64,000 nt of DNA from Tenacibaculum ovolyticum DSM 18103. GTDB taxonomy: Bacteria > Bacteroidota > Bacteroidia > Flavobacteriales > Flavobacteriaceae. The DNA is taken from assembly GCF_000430545.1 (NCBI RefSeq), contig NZ_KE387163.1, positions 62,001 through 126,000 of the forward strand, written 5' to 3'. Shown piece by piece: positions 1 to 8,346 of the stretch (position 1 is the first letter of the stretch; each line of letters opens with the position of its first letter). The translations under genes and the position numbers were made by a program. Under the pieces are notes generated by a model. It did not search any database. It saw only the letters and a list, made by a program, of their open reading frames with translations, and was not told the DNA's origin.

Positions 1-533
1 CCAGAAGCTAAAGGTTCTGATAAATTAATACGCATCATTGTTTGATTAATAGTGTGTGATAATTTGCTGCCATCACTGTTGGTAACACTCGTTATTTTAA
101 AACCACCATCAAATGATTTTTCAGGAAAAACTCTATCATACCATCTCTTACTTAATTTCTTAGGAATTTTACTAGTACTTACATCTGGTGTTTTAGAATC
201 AGATGCACGAACGTTCTGGTCTAATTGTACCCATAAATAAGTTAATTCATCATCAGAATTATTGTGGTATGTTATTGTTTCTTTACCTGTAATTTTTGCG
301 TTATCATCATCTAAAATGATATCCATCGAGTAATCAACTTTTTGTTGAGAGTACCCTTTACCAGGAGCACCTGAAGCTGTATGTTGATTATTTGGTGTTG
401 CTAAGACGTCTTTTAACTGTCTAAATTTGTTTTGGTTTACATGCCCTTTCTTTGTTATTTGTTGAGTACTCTGAGAAAAACCAGTCGTAGCAGCAAATAA
501 AAGAGAAAAAACGAATAGAATGTTTTTTTTCAT
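1..533 (-). CDS. M1 family metallopeptidase, N-terminal part (cut by window edge)
   Basis: The gene starts at an ATG read from 533-531 and stays open to base 1, so only about 177 N-terminal residues are present. The protein begins with a signal peptide (MKKNILFVFSLLFAATTGFS, then Q). A beta-sheet domain follows, with TITYHNNSDDELTYLWVQLD near residue 90, which is typical of the N-terminal domain of Bacteroidota gluzincin aminopeptidases. The catalytic HExxH helix would lie beyond the left edge. The protein is likely exported and trims peptides in the periplasm or outside the cell. Its neighbour upstream in transcription is a DUF6702 protein, a pairing that is common in flavobacteria and supports the call. 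Confidence 0.82.
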   Translation of the reverse strand, partial: MKKNILFVFSLLFAATTGFSQSTQQITKKGHVNQNKFRQLKDVLATPNNQHTASGAPGKGYSQQKVDYSMDIILDDDNAKITGKETITYHNNSDDELTYLWVQLDQNVRASDSKTPDVSTSKIPKKLSKRWYDRVFPEKSFDGGFKITSVTNSDGSKLSHTINQTMMRINLSEPLAS

Positions 534-596
534 TTATAAAGTTGTTGTTAGTAATTTTTAAAAGTAAGAATAAGTAGGAAGGATAATAATATAATG

Positions 597-1088
597 TTAA
601 AATTTTAACAAACCTTTATCATTTTTTTTATCTAAGAATAAACTCTTTCGCTGATCTTTTAGAGATACCTTAACTAGATTTTGTTGTTCTGGGAAATGTT
701 CTATAAGTACATCATTTTCAATTTCAATAGACTTTGGATTAAGCACATTTTCAATTTCTAAATAAAAATAGACAATATCACCATCGTATTCTTTACCTAT
801 AAAACGATAGTTTACTTCCTTAGAATTAATTTTAACTTTAAAGTGTTTATTTAAATAATTTAAGAAAAGACTATCTGTTTTTTTTAACTCGTCTTTAGTT
901 GTGAGTTGTAGGTTTACTTTATAATCTTTATTAATAGCTGTTTCTATATCATCCATAAAAACATTCATAATCATTTGAACTGATTTTGTTTTTTCTTTAT
1001 AAGCGATTTCTGTTAACGAAATATAGTATTTGTGAATACCGAAAGATAATAACGGAAGGATAAAAAATAATATTAAAGCTTTTTTCAT
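597..1088 (-). CDS. DUF6702 family protein
   Basis: This is a 163-residue protein with an N-terminal hydrophobic leader (MKKALILFFILPLLSFGIHK), so it is probably exported or anchored. The first mature residues, HKYYISLTEI, and the later YFYLEIENV stretch match what I remember of the DUF6702 family. That family has no established function and usually sits directly before an M1 aminopeptidase, as it does here with a gap of 63 bases. No catalytic residues are evident. A structural or peptidase-accessory role would be inference from position only. The start is the only plausible ATG before the leader. Confidence 0.7.
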   Translation of the reverse strand: MKKALILFFILPLLSFGIHKYYISLTEIAYKEKTKSVQMIMNVFMDDIETAINKDYKVNLQLTTKDELKKTDSLFLNYLNKHFKVKINSKEVNYRFIGKEYDGDIVYFYLEIENVLNPKSIEIENDVLIEHFPEQQNLVKVSLKDQRKSLFLDKKNDKGLLKF

Positions 1089-1206
1089 ATTTTGATAATA
1101 CCAATTATCCGACCAAATTACTCTTTTGCTATCATTTTAAGATAATTTAAATGTTCTTTTCTTAAAATTTTAACAATTTTAAGTGCGTTTTTTTGATAAT
1201 ATTTTT

Positions 1207-1240
1207 CACTTTATAAAAGGGTACAATATTTTATAAAGTG
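1207..1240. repeat. 12-bp inverted repeat in intergenic region 1089-1294
   Basis: CACTTTATAAAA at 1207-1218 is mirrored by TTTTATAAAGTG at 1229-1240 around a 10-base loop. It lies between the start of the DUF6702 gene and the end of the next minus-strand gene. No T-run follows on the minus strand, so it is not a typical terminator. It could be a regulatory hairpin or a weak terminator. Nothing else is recognised in this gap. Confidence 0.4.
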
Positions 1241-1294
1241 GTAATGTTTTATCTGATTCGGTAAAAAAATGTAGGTAAGTAATTCTTTATAATG

Positions 1295-1873
1295 TCAATT
1301 ATTTGGTGACTTCTGTACCTTTTTAGAGTCTTTAAAAGGGATAAGTATTGTAGTTCCTACTCCCTCAAATGCTGTTGTAGGATCTGCGCTTACAATATTG
1401 GGTTTTACCTTTGTATTGATATAATCATTTGTGAATTTTTTTTTAAGATCTATTTCAGTAAAATCAGTAGCTTTAGCTATTGGTTCTTGTTTTAAATTGG
1501 TTTTTACTTTCTTTAAGTCTTTGGCAAGTTCACCAGAAAGTTCGTTGTTTTTTATTAAAACTTCATCTAATTTATAATCTTGTTTTTCTAGGGTTACTAG
1601 TTTTATATAAGTATTAAAATCTTGTTTTGTAAGTGTTTCAGAAATTGTTTTATAACCTATTGAAGTAAATTTTATAGAGTCGTTAGGTTTAGCAAAAATT
1701 CGATACTCACCTTTTTTATTTGAAAAAGTGGCTTGATGTGTATAGGAATTAACAATATGTGCGTTTTCTAGTACGCCGTTAGGGCCATAAATAATTCCGA
1801 ATATAGTTTTTCGTTCTTGTTGCGAAAAAACAACCTGTGATAATAAAACAAGTATTAGTAAAAAGTTTTTCAT
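1295..1873 (-). CDS. Carboxypeptidase-regulatory-like domain protein, paralogue 1
   Basis: This 192-residue exported protein has a signal peptide (MKNFLLILVLLSQVVFSQ) followed by a carboxypeptidase-regulatory-like beta-sandwich at about residues 22-105. The family signature is visible as an AHI-N-T-Q-A-TFSNKKGEYRI pattern, then NDSIKFTSIGYKT, and the exit motif YKLDEVLIK. It is the most divergent of five tandem paralogues and has a short C-terminus without the 'isolated helix' tail of the others. In larger proteins this domain precedes a TonB-dependent receptor plug, but no receptor follows here. It is separated by 68 bases from the next gene upstream in transcription, so it may be read with that operon. 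Function is unknown. Confidence 0.72.
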   Translation of the reverse strand: MKNFLLILVLLSQVVFSQQERKTIFGIIYGPNGVLENAHIVNSYTHQATFSNKKGEYRIFAKPNDSIKFTSIGYKTISETLTKQDFNTYIKLVTLEKQDYKLDEVLIKNNELSGELAKDLKKVKTNLKQEPIAKATDFTEIDLKKKFTNDYINTKVKPNIVSADPTTAFEGVGTTILIPFKDSKKVQKSPNN

Positions 1874-1941
1874 GACTGTATTTTATTTAGAATGATGCTC
1901 TACTAATTTATGCATTTTTCTAGATAAATACTAGTTATCAG

Positions 1942-2709
1942 TTAATTATAATTTTCAGGATTTAGTTTTTTAAAGGTTTCGGCTTTGTTTTTTAAAAAAC
2001 GAATCATATTTATATCACTTGAGTTGTAGGCCTTAATAAAATTTTTATCAGACTCACAATAATAAATAAAACGATAAATATCTGTTTCATTTATATCTAA
2101 TTCTTTTATAATCTGTAAATGATAAGTGTTTTTGATTTGATTAATTTTAAGTTCTAAATCTTCAATAATTTTGAGTTTTTTTAATCTCTTTGTTCTTCCA
2201 GAAATCCAATTTAATAAAGGATGAATTCCAAAACCACCAGATGCTGTACGTAACCTTCTTTCAGCAGGAGTCATTATCCTAGAGCCTGCATACGGTAATT
2301 TTAATGTTTGTGCATTTATTTTCTTTTCAGTTTTAATATTTTTACTATCAGCAGATAAATAACCTAACAGATTATTCTGCTTTATAGTAACTTCATCTAA
2401 TTCGTAGTTAGTTTTAAGTAATTCAAAAATTGTTTTTTGTATTCCAAAATGTTTAATCTCTATATTAAAAATACTTGTTTCATAACCCACAAACGATATT
2501 TGTAAACGATCGTTACTTTTTGCTAAAATTCTAAATTCTCCATTTTCATTAGTAAAAGTACCTTGTTTTGTGTTTTTATTTAAAATATGTGCATTAATTA
2601 CAGGGCCAATTTTATCTTTTACAGTGGCATATAAAAAAGATCTATTTTCTTGCGATTGGGTTTTAAAAAAAGAAACAAGGAAAATAAAAAAGAATAGATA
2701 TTTGTTCAT
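1942..2709 (-). CDS. Carboxypeptidase-regulatory-like domain protein, paralogue 2
   Basis: This is a 255-residue exported protein. The signal peptide ends near SFFKTQSQ, and the regulatory-like domain spans about residues 20-110. It carries AHILNKNTKQGTFTNENGEF, then DRLQISFVGYET and YELDEVTIKQ. The C-terminal half differs between paralogues. Here it contains LPYAGSRIMTPAERRLRTAS, shared in part with paralogue 5 (LPYANS), and a helical tail with RFIYYCESDKNFI. Its start overlaps the stop of the preceding gene by 4 bases (ATGA), so the two are translationally coupled. It is likely periplasmic or attached to the outer membrane; no enzymatic residues are visible. Confidence 0.75.
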   Translation of the reverse strand: MNKYLFFFIFLVSFFKTQSQENRSFLYATVKDKIGPVINAHILNKNTKQGTFTNENGEFRILAKSNDRLQISFVGYETSIFNIEIKHFGIQKTIFELLKTNYELDEVTIKQNNLLGYLSADSKNIKTEKKINAQTLKLPYAGSRIMTPAERRLRTASGGFGIHPLLNWISGRTKRLKKLKIIEDLELKINQIKNTYHLQIIKELDINETDIYRFIYYCESDKNFIKAYNSSDINMIRFLKNKAETFKKLNPENYN

Positions 2710-3521
2710 TCTTGTAAATTTATAATTTTTAGATAGCTTTTACTTTCTTGTTGCAATATTTTTATGACTTGTAATACTTTACCATTTTTATATAATTTTT
2801 CTATTTGTAAAGGATTACAATATTCTAAAAAGTGAAGATACTTTTCTTCAGGAATTTTTAAATCTTTAAAAAAGAAACTTTTACCAAATTCTGAAATCAA
2901 CATTTTTGGGAATTTTTCTTTGAATTTAATTTCTCTTCTAAGTCTTCTTTTTTCTTCGGCATATCCATCAATTCCAGCACCAAAACTACCACCTACACCT
3001 GCAAATTTAGCTGTAGGGTCAGTTTCTTTTCGCATGTTTGGAGCTTTTGATCTATCAATTGCATCAGTTTTTGAAATAACTTTTTTTTCAAAATCAATCA
3101 TAGAAAAATCGAAAGCACTTTTTGATTTAACAATAGCAACATCATCTGGAGTTTGCTTCATATCTCTTGATAAAAAACCAAATAAATTATGTTTTTTTAA
3201 AACAACTTCATCTAATTCATAGGTTTCCTTTTCTAAAATAAAGGTGTTTTTTAACATTCCAAAATGGTTGTTTTTTATAATAATGATGGCTGTTTTATAA
3301 CCAATAAATGATATTCGTAATGAATCATTATTTTTTGCTAAAATTCTAAATTCTCCAAACTCATTGGTAAAAGTCCCTTGTTTTGTATTTAGGTTAATTA
3401 TGTGTGCATTGCAAACCTTATCTATTTTATCGTGAACTTTAGCATATAAAAACTGCCTTTTTTGCTGCGCTTTTATAGTGATAGGAATGATAAAAAGAAA
3501 TATTAGTGAGATTTTATTCAT
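2706..3521 (-). CDS. Carboxypeptidase-regulatory-like domain protein, paralogue 3
   Basis: This 271-residue exported protein has the same architecture as its neighbours: a leader, a regulatory-like domain at about residues 19-108 (AHIINLNTKQGTFTNEFGEF, DSLRISFIGYKT, YELDEVVLKK), then a variable region. The variable part has a glycine-rich AGVGGSFGAGIDGYAEEKRR stretch near residue 180. The C-terminal tail with IPEEKYLHFLEYCNP is shared with paralogue 4. It overlaps the gene upstream in transcription by 8 bases and the one downstream by 4. It is closest to paralogue 4, so the pair looks like a recent duplication. Confidence 0.75.
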   Translation of the reverse strand: MNKISLIFLFIIPITIKAQQKRQFLYAKVHDKIDKVCNAHIINLNTKQGTFTNEFGEFRILAKNNDSLRISFIGYKTAIIIIKNNHFGMLKNTFILEKETYELDEVVLKKHNLFGFLSRDMKQTPDDVAIVKSKSAFDFSMIDFEKKVISKTDAIDRSKAPNMRKETDPTAKFAGVGGSFGAGIDGYAEEKRRLRREIKFKEKFPKMLISEFGKSFFFKDLKIPEEKYLHFLEYCNPLQIEKLYKNGKVLQVIKILQQESKSYLKIINLQE

Positions 3522-4329
3522 TTTTAATAGCTTTTAAAAACTTTGGACTTTCCTCTTTAAATATGGTGATTATTGTAATTATTTTTTTTTGATAAAATAA
3601 ATGTTCTAAATTTCTATTATTACAATAATCTATAAACTCATGAATTTTATCTTCAGGAATTTTAAATTCGTTAGTAAATGTTTGTTTACCTAATAGACTA
3701 ATAATTTCTAAAGGTAATTGAGTTCTTTTTTCTAGGTTATCTGTTTTTTTAGGGGGAATGTTTTTTTTGCTTTTGTTTAACCAATTTGAATTAAATAACG
3801 TAACTCCTTGGTAAAAATTTGGTGGTTTTATATTTATTACTGGAGCTTTCATTCTGTCAATATCATCAATATCTGTATTAACTTTCGACATATTAATATC
3901 CTTTATTCCATCTAAAATTTTATCCGTCATATAAGAAACCTTATCATCAGGAGTTTGCTTAATATCAAGTGCTATGTTCCCTAATAAATTATGCTTTTTT
4001 AAAACAACTTCATCTAATTCATAGGTTTCTTTTTTTAAGATAAAACTGTTTTGTACCATTCCAAAATGATTGTCTTTTACCATGAAAGATGTTGTTTTAT
4101 AACCTATAAAAGATATATGTAATGAATCATTTTTTTTGACTAAAATCCTGAATTCTCCAAGCTCATTGGTAAACGTTCCTTTATTTGTATTTAGGTTTAT
4201 TATGTGTGCATTGGTAACAACCCCAATTTTATCTTTTACAACTCCGTATAAGAATTTTTGATGTTTTTGGGACACAGATTTTAAGATACTTCCAAAAAGT
4301 ATAAGAAGAAAAAGTAATTTTTGTCTCAT
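3514..4329 (-). CDS. Carboxypeptidase-regulatory-like domain protein, paralogue 4
   Basis: This 271-residue exported protein has the same layout as paralogue 3, with AHIINLNTNKGTFTNELGEF, then DSLHISFIGYKT and YELDEVVLKKHNLLG. The variable middle (about residues 130-200) is unlike the others, while the tail (IPEDKIHEFIDYCNNRNLEH) matches paralogue 3. It lies 4 bases downstream of paralogue 5 and overlaps paralogue 3 by 8 bases, so genes 1942-5113 form one tight operon. No known function. Confidence 0.75.
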   Translation of the reverse strand: MRQKLLFLLILFGSILKSVSQKHQKFLYGVVKDKIGVVTNAHIINLNTNKGTFTNELGEFRILVKKNDSLHISFIGYKTTSFMVKDNHFGMVQNSFILKKETYELDEVVLKKHNLLGNIALDIKQTPDDKVSYMTDKILDGIKDINMSKVNTDIDDIDRMKAPVINIKPPNFYQGVTLFNSNWLNKSKKNIPPKKTDNLEKRTQLPLEIISLLGKQTFTNEFKIPEDKIHEFIDYCNNRNLEHLFYQKKIITIITIFKEESPKFLKAIKNE

Positions 4330-4333
4330 ACAA

Positions 4334-5113
4334 TTATTTTTGAGTTACTCTTGTGTTATCTCTATTAATAAGGTAAGGGGAGTTTTTACTATTATCTAGT
4401 AAAACAGTAGTAAGTTCTAGTAATTTATTTTTATGGTATAAATTAATAATTCCTTTAGAAATACAATGCTCTAAAAATGAATTAATATTTTCTTTTTTTA
4501 TTTTTAATTGATAAACAAAAAAACCATCAGTAAAGTGTTTTCTAATCTGTAATAGGTTTTTATCTTCTATTTTAATTTTTCGAAGTATTTTTTTCTGTTT
4601 TGTTTTTCCATTTAAAGCATTAATTAATCCTGATATACTTACAGAAACTCCTGATTCAAGTTTTAAGGTTCCTTCTTTTTTCGGTTTTTTGCTATTAGCA
4701 TATGGTAAGTTTAATGTTTTAGCATTCACAGTAGGAGCATTGTATAATAATATATCCTTATCAACATCAAAAATGCCTCTCTTTTTTTTAAGAACTATTT
4801 CATCTAGCATATAATTTTTGCTATTTAAATGAATGTTAACATTTGTTGATTTTAAATCATCATTTGTAATTATATGCTCTTTATATTCAAAATTTAAATG
4901 TGAAATAATTAAAATATCTCCTTTTGAAGCTAGTATTTCAAAAGATCCATCTTTATTAGAAACTGCTCCAATATCTAGTTTTTTATTAATAATATGAACA
5001 TCTTCTATAGCTAAGCTATCTAAAAATATATGTCCCGTAACAATTTTAGTGTTGTTTTGAGATATAGCAATTAAAGTTGTTAAATAAAGGAATAAAAGTA
5101 ATAGTTTCTTCAT
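4334..5113 (-). CDS. Carboxypeptidase-regulatory-like domain protein, paralogue 5 (first gene of operon)
   Basis: This 259-residue exported protein is the first gene of the paralogue operon. After the signal peptide (ending near LIAISQ) comes a divergent regulatory-like domain: VTGHIFLDSLAIEDVHIINK, then GAVSNKDGSFEILASKGD and MLDEIVLKK. The middle has the LPYANS patch seen in paralogue 2. The tail (INSFLEHCISKGIINLY) resembles the helical tails of paralogues 2-4 (pattern ..F..YC....). Conservation of that cysteine-containing tail motif suggests a common partner or fold at the C-terminus, which is inference only. Confidence 0.73.
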   Translation of the reverse strand: MKKLLLLFLYLTTLIAISQNNTKIVTGHIFLDSLAIEDVHIINKKLDIGAVSNKDGSFEILASKGDILIISHLNFEYKEHIITNDDLKSTNVNIHLNSKNYMLDEIVLKKKRGIFDVDKDILLYNAPTVNAKTLNLPYANSKKPKKEGTLKLESGVSVSISGLINALNGKTKQKKILRKIKIEDKNLLQIRKHFTDGFFVYQLKIKKENINSFLEHCISKGIINLYHKNKLLELTTVLLDNSKNSPYLINRDNTRVTQK

Positions 5114-5210
5114 ATTACAAAGAAACTACCTAATGGTCTTAAAAATGTTTTAAGGGTTTTGTAAAATTTTGTTAAATGATATCATTTGTAACTTCCAAAC
5201 AATAATTAGG

Positions 5211-5241
5211 TATAAAAAAGCTTCACAAATAGTGAAGCTTT
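5211..5241 (-). terminator. Rho-independent terminator after the 5263-5856 lipoprotein gene
   Basis: The hairpin AAAGCTTCAC (5217-5226) pairs with GTGAAGCTTT (5232-5241). On the minus strand it is followed by a run of T (5211-5219), directly downstream of the stop of the lipoprotein gene. Confidence 0.75.
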
Positions 5242-5262
5242 CATATAGTAATATTCTAATTA

Positions 5263-5856
5263 CTATCTTTCTAATGTTATAATGAGCTCACGAGATGTTT
5301 TAATAGTTGTATTTGAGAATTTTTGAGTTTCATCAAACTTAACTCTTAACTTTAATGTAGCACCAGTAAAACCGATTACTTGTACAGGTATAGATTTATT
5401 ATCTCTACTGAGTAATGATATATTACCTCCATTTAAGCTCCAGTTAATAGAATCGAAACCATCAATTGTATTTAAATGAGTCTCTTGAGTGATACCAGAT
5501 TGATCTTGTGTTGTATTTGATTGACCAAATGTAGTATTTGTTTCTCCTAGGGTATTAAATGATTGACTAGGGATAACATTTGTTGATACGAGCGTATATA
5601 CTCCTTGAGTTGTTGACGTGTTTGGATTTTCTATAAAAGTAATTGTAAAGTTAAAATCTTTACCTAAGCCGTTTATATATGAGGTTGTAGATACACTTTG
5701 TTTAACAATGGTTTGTTTAGTTTTTGATGTTTGAGCTACAAGTTTCCATTTACCTACTAAATCAGATTTTTGTATGTTTACAGTATCATAATCATCTGAA
5801 TCTGAACAAGAAATAAACGCAATAGATAAAACAAATAATAAGATTAATTTTTTCAT
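5263..5856 (-). CDS. Lipocalin-like lipoprotein
   Basis: This is a 197-residue protein with a lipoprotein leader, MKKLILLFVLSIAFISC, with Cys17 as the lipidation site followed by an acidic SDSDDYD stretch. The motif LVGKWKLVAQ near residue 34 is the classic opening strand of the lipocalin-like domains common in Bacteroidota lipoproteins (DUF5004/DUF4923-like). The middle is very rich in Thr, Gln and Asn (about residues 85-125), like a linker. The end returns to beta strands (ATLKLRVKFDE). It is probably anchored in the outer or inner membrane. The ligand is unknown. It is a single gene with its own terminator. Confidence 0.65.
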   Translation of the reverse strand: MKKLILLFVLSIAFISCSDSDDYDTVNIQKSDLVGKWKLVAQTSKTKQTIVKQSVSTTSYINGLGKDFNFTITFIENPNTSTTQGVYTLVSTNVIPSQSFNTLGETNTTFGQSNTTQDQSGITQETHLNTIDGFDSINWSLNGGNISLLSRDNKSIPVQVIGFTGATLKLRVKFDETQKFSNTTIKTSRELIITLER

Positions 5857-5896
5857 GTTTTTATTGATAAAATTTCATGCAAATCTATCTTTTTAA

Positions 5897-5904
5897 TATG
5901 TTTG
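5897..5904 (+). promoter_or_regulatory. Candidate -7 element upstream of pepE
   Basis: TATGTTTG matches the Bacteroidota -7 consensus TAnnTTTG and ends 21 bases before the pepE ATG. The -33 region has no clear TTG, so the call is tentative. Confidence 0.4.
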
Positions 5905-5925
5905 TTCAATATAAAATTTTGTTAA

Positions 5926-6633
5926 ATGAAAAAACTAATAATAGCGAGTACATCAACAGTTCACAGAAGTGATTATCTAGAATATATATTACCAACATTG
6001 TCTACTTTTTTCAATAAAGTGAACACTATTTTATTTATTCCGTTTGCAAGACCTGGTGGAATTAGTTATGACGAATACACAGCCATAGCACGAAACTCTT
6101 TTATAAAAATAGATAAAAAAGTAAAGGGAATTCATGAATTTGAAAACCCTATAAAAGCATTAGAAGAAGCTGAAGCTATTTTTACAGGTGGTGGAAATAC
6201 TTTTGAGTTAGTTAACCAATTATATAAAAATAATATAATTGAGACTTTAAAAGAAGTTGTTGAAAACGGAACACCATATTTTGGTACAAGTGCAGGGAGT
6301 AATATTTGCGGTGTTACTATGATGAATACGAATGATATGCCAATAGTATATCCACCAAGTTTTAAAACATTGGAGTTTATTACTTTTAACATTAATGCTC
6401 ATTATTTAGATCCGATTGAAGGTTCTACTCACATGGGAGAAACACGTGAAACGAGAATAAAGGAGTATCACGTATTTAATACAACTTCGGTTTTAGGTTT
6501 GAGAGAAGGAAGTTGGTTAGCGGTTAATGGAACTTCAATAACTTTAAAAGGAAACTTAACTGCTAGATTATTTCAAAAAGATAAAATAGCTGTTGAATTG
6601 GAAACAGAAACTGAGATAAATTCTTTCTTTTAA
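5926..6633 (+). CDS. pepE: Dipeptidase E (alpha-aspartyl dipeptidase)
   Basis: This 235-residue cytoplasmic serine peptidase of family S51 hydrolyses dipeptides with N-terminal aspartate. The nucleophile elbow GTSAGSN (Ser122) is plain, the substrate-loop GGGNTF lies at about residues 88-93, and a histidine in INAHY (His159) fits the catalytic His. Length equals that of the E. coli and Salmonella enzymes (about 229-236). It lies alone between a divergent lipoprotein gene and unknown genes, so it is likely a single transcription unit recycling peptides. Confidence 0.93.
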   Translation: MKKLIIASTSTVHRSDYLEYILPTLSTFFNKVNTILFIPFARPGGISYDEYTAIARNSFIKIDKKVKGIHEFENPIKALEEAEAIFTGGGNTFELVNQLYKNNIIETLKEVVENGTPYFGTSAGSNICGVTMMNTNDMPIVYPPSFKTLEFITFNINAHYLDPIEGSTHMGETRETRIKEYHVFNTTSVLGLREGSWLAVNGTSITLKGNLTARLFQKDKIAVELETETEINSFF

Positions 6634-6810
6634 TCTTTTAGAAGGTAAGCTAAGATTATATCTCTGAATTATTAGTATTGTAGTATATAGGTTGTTTTAA
6701 GTGAAAGCATATCTAGTAGGTAAAAAGTATTTTTTACAATGCTGTTAAAGTTCATTTTAAAAAGATGAGTTCTATTTATAAATAATGAACATATTTAAAT
6801 TTTGTTTAAT

Positions 6811-7623
6811 ATGGTAAAGAAAATATTTTATGTTTTTCTAGTATTTATAGTTTTTTTGCTTTTAATAAAATATTTTGATTATAGTCTTACCTATAAAAAA
6901 ATAAATAAAGAGTCAGTTGAAATTAAAAAGAATGTTTTTGATTTTTTTTATTACACAGCAGAAGAAGACTTGACAAAAAAGACTCATTTAGAAAGATTAA
7001 ATTCATATTTTAAAGAAAATATGAAAGAAGAAGTATTTGGAAATGGATATAGAGTTGTTAAATCAAAAGACAATACTAAATATATTTTTTACACTTTTGG
7101 AAAAGATAAAAAAGATAATCATTTAAAATATTTACCTTATAATTCAATAGATGAATCGGGTTCATATATATTTAATAAACAGTCTTTTTTTGATTACCTT
7201 ATCGGAAGTTTTAAACAATATGATTTAGTATTATTTGAATATAAAAATACAAATAATAATTTTTTGTATAATGGAAGTTATTTTAGAAGGAAAAAATTAT
7301 TCTTAAATTTAGATGGTAAAAAAATTAAGAAACCATTTGAAAACAAAATACTTAATTGTGTTAAGGATGTTGAATCTAATTATATAAATAAAGATAGAAA
7401 AAAAATAGTTTTTCACGAGTTGGGTTTGGACAAAGAATATAGGCAAATCTTTTTTAAAATAGATAATCAAAAAATTAAAAATTTAAACTTTCGTAATTTA
7501 TCTAAAGAAAAAATAAAGAAATTAGAGCTTAATTTGACGAAAAGTATTTTTAAATTAAAAGGAATTGAAAATGTTAGCTATGGTTATTTCTCTATGTTAG
7601 TCGATCCAAATAAATTTCCCTGA
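6811..7623 (+). CDS. Hypothetical membrane-anchored protein
   Basis: I do not recognise this 270-residue protein. I start it at the ATG at 6811, because an in-frame TTG at 6802 would add only three residues. An N-terminal membrane helix (IFYVFLVFIVFLLLIKYF) is followed by a lysine-rich, probably extracytoplasmic domain with many aromatic residues. No catalytic motif or repeats are seen. Base composition is even more AT-rich than the surroundings. It opens a patch of small unknown genes (6811-8681) that resembles the accessory or immunity-gene deposits found near polymorphic toxins, but no toxin is visible nearby. Confidence 0.6.
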   Translation: MVKKIFYVFLVFIVFLLLIKYFDYSLTYKKINKESVEIKKNVFDFFYYTAEEDLTKKTHLERLNSYFKENMKEEVFGNGYRVVKSKDNTKYIFYTFGKDKKDNHLKYLPYNSIDESGSYIFNKQSFFDYLIGSFKQYDLVLFEYKNTNNNFLYNGSYFRRKKLFLNLDGKKIKKPFENKILNCVKDVESNYINKDRKKIVFHELGLDKEYRQIFFKIDNQKIKNLNFRNLSKEKIKKLELNLTKSIFKLKGIENVSYGYFSMLVDPNKFP

Positions 7624-7719
7624 TGTCTACAACTCCTGGTATTTAAGCGTCTGGTCATTTACCAGAAAATCATATCCTCTTTGTCCTTATGCCTTGGGAT
7701 TATTTAAAATAAAATTTAA
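7624..7719. other. GC-richer linker between two unknown genes
   Basis: This 96-base stretch is clearly richer in G and C than the genes around it (for example ACTCCTGGTATTTAAGCGTC). One frame, from 7622, reads open up to the TGA at 7721-7723 and includes a WYLSVWSFTRKSYPLCPYA stretch without a start codon. It may be a remnant of another gene. I cannot identify it. Confidence 0.25.
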
Positions 7720-8088
7720 ATGATAAGAAACGTATTAAATAAATATAGAGAATTTTCTGATTCATTACTTGTAAATATATTATATAATTATAATATCGAT
7801 AACTCAAAGTCATATATTGAATTAACATTATCATGTATTAATGTGGAGAATAATTTCTCCTATGAAAAAGTTAAATTAATTATGAAAGAAATTGAGGAGT
7901 TTATTTTGATAGAGCCTTATAATGCAGACAATAAAATGGTGATTAAAGATGCTCTACTAAAAGAAGAAAATGGATTAATTATATTTGATTTTGATCCAAT
8001 TGATCATTTTGATTACCTCGAAGAAAATCCAAATTCTACTTTTAAAATAAAGAGTAAGCAAATAAAAATACCCGTCCACACACTTTGA
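7720..8088 (+). CDS. Hypothetical small acidic protein
   Basis: This is a 122-residue soluble protein that I do not recognise. It is acidic, with alternating helix and strand patterns and a DFDPIDHFDYLEE segment near residue 90. It has no signal peptide or membrane segment, so it is probably cytoplasmic. Size, charge and position in a run of small unknown genes are compatible with an immunity-type protein, which is inference only. A mixed-composition linker separates it from the gene before, and a damaged ORF follows. Confidence 0.55.
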   Translation: MIRNVLNKYREFSDSLLVNILYNYNIDNSKSYIELTLSCINVENNFSYEKVKLIMKEIEEFILIEPYNADNKMVIKDALLKEENGLIIFDFDPIDHFDYLEENPNSTFKIKSKQIKIPVHTL

Positions 8089-8163
8089 CATTTGAGCGTT
8101 AGCGTTAATGACAAGTATTTAAGTAAAACTAGTAAGAAACGAAAAATATAAAAGCGACTTGTA

Positions 8164-8346
8164 ATGGTAAATGAGAATTTAATAGAATTAATTTATAAGA
8201 TAATTTTAACTGGTAATAATAATTTAAAGTTAAGGAAGGGGGGAGTTGCTATTGCAAATTATTACCTGCATGGTGTATAAACAAAGGAATGGTTCCAGAC
8301 CTATGAGAAAAAGGTTGGGAAAGTCCATTTTAAAAAGAACAAATGA
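8164..8346 (+). pseudogene. Interrupted small ORF coupled to the next gene
   Basis: An ATG at 8164 opens a frame that runs to a TAA at 8278-8280 (38 residues). It continues in the same frame for 21 more sense codons to a TGA at 8344-8346. That final TGA overlaps the ATG of the next gene (ATGA at 8343-8346), the classic arrangement of coupled genes. The downstream half (TKEWFQTYEKKVGKVHF) looks like ordinary protein sequence. The simplest reading is a gene of about 60 codons with one nonsense mutation. Alternatively only the 38-residue part is real. Confidence 0.4.

Noticed and set aside
1207..1240. Inverted repeat as a terminator
   Set aside because: Good stem but no T-run on the coding strand; kept only as a repeat.
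2920..3222. Plus-strand open frames inside the paralogue array and elsewhere (for example 11320-11712, 20439-20699, 33024-33233)
   Set aside because: They are antisense shadows of well-supported genes, rich in Ser, Phe and Leu and without recognisable motifs.
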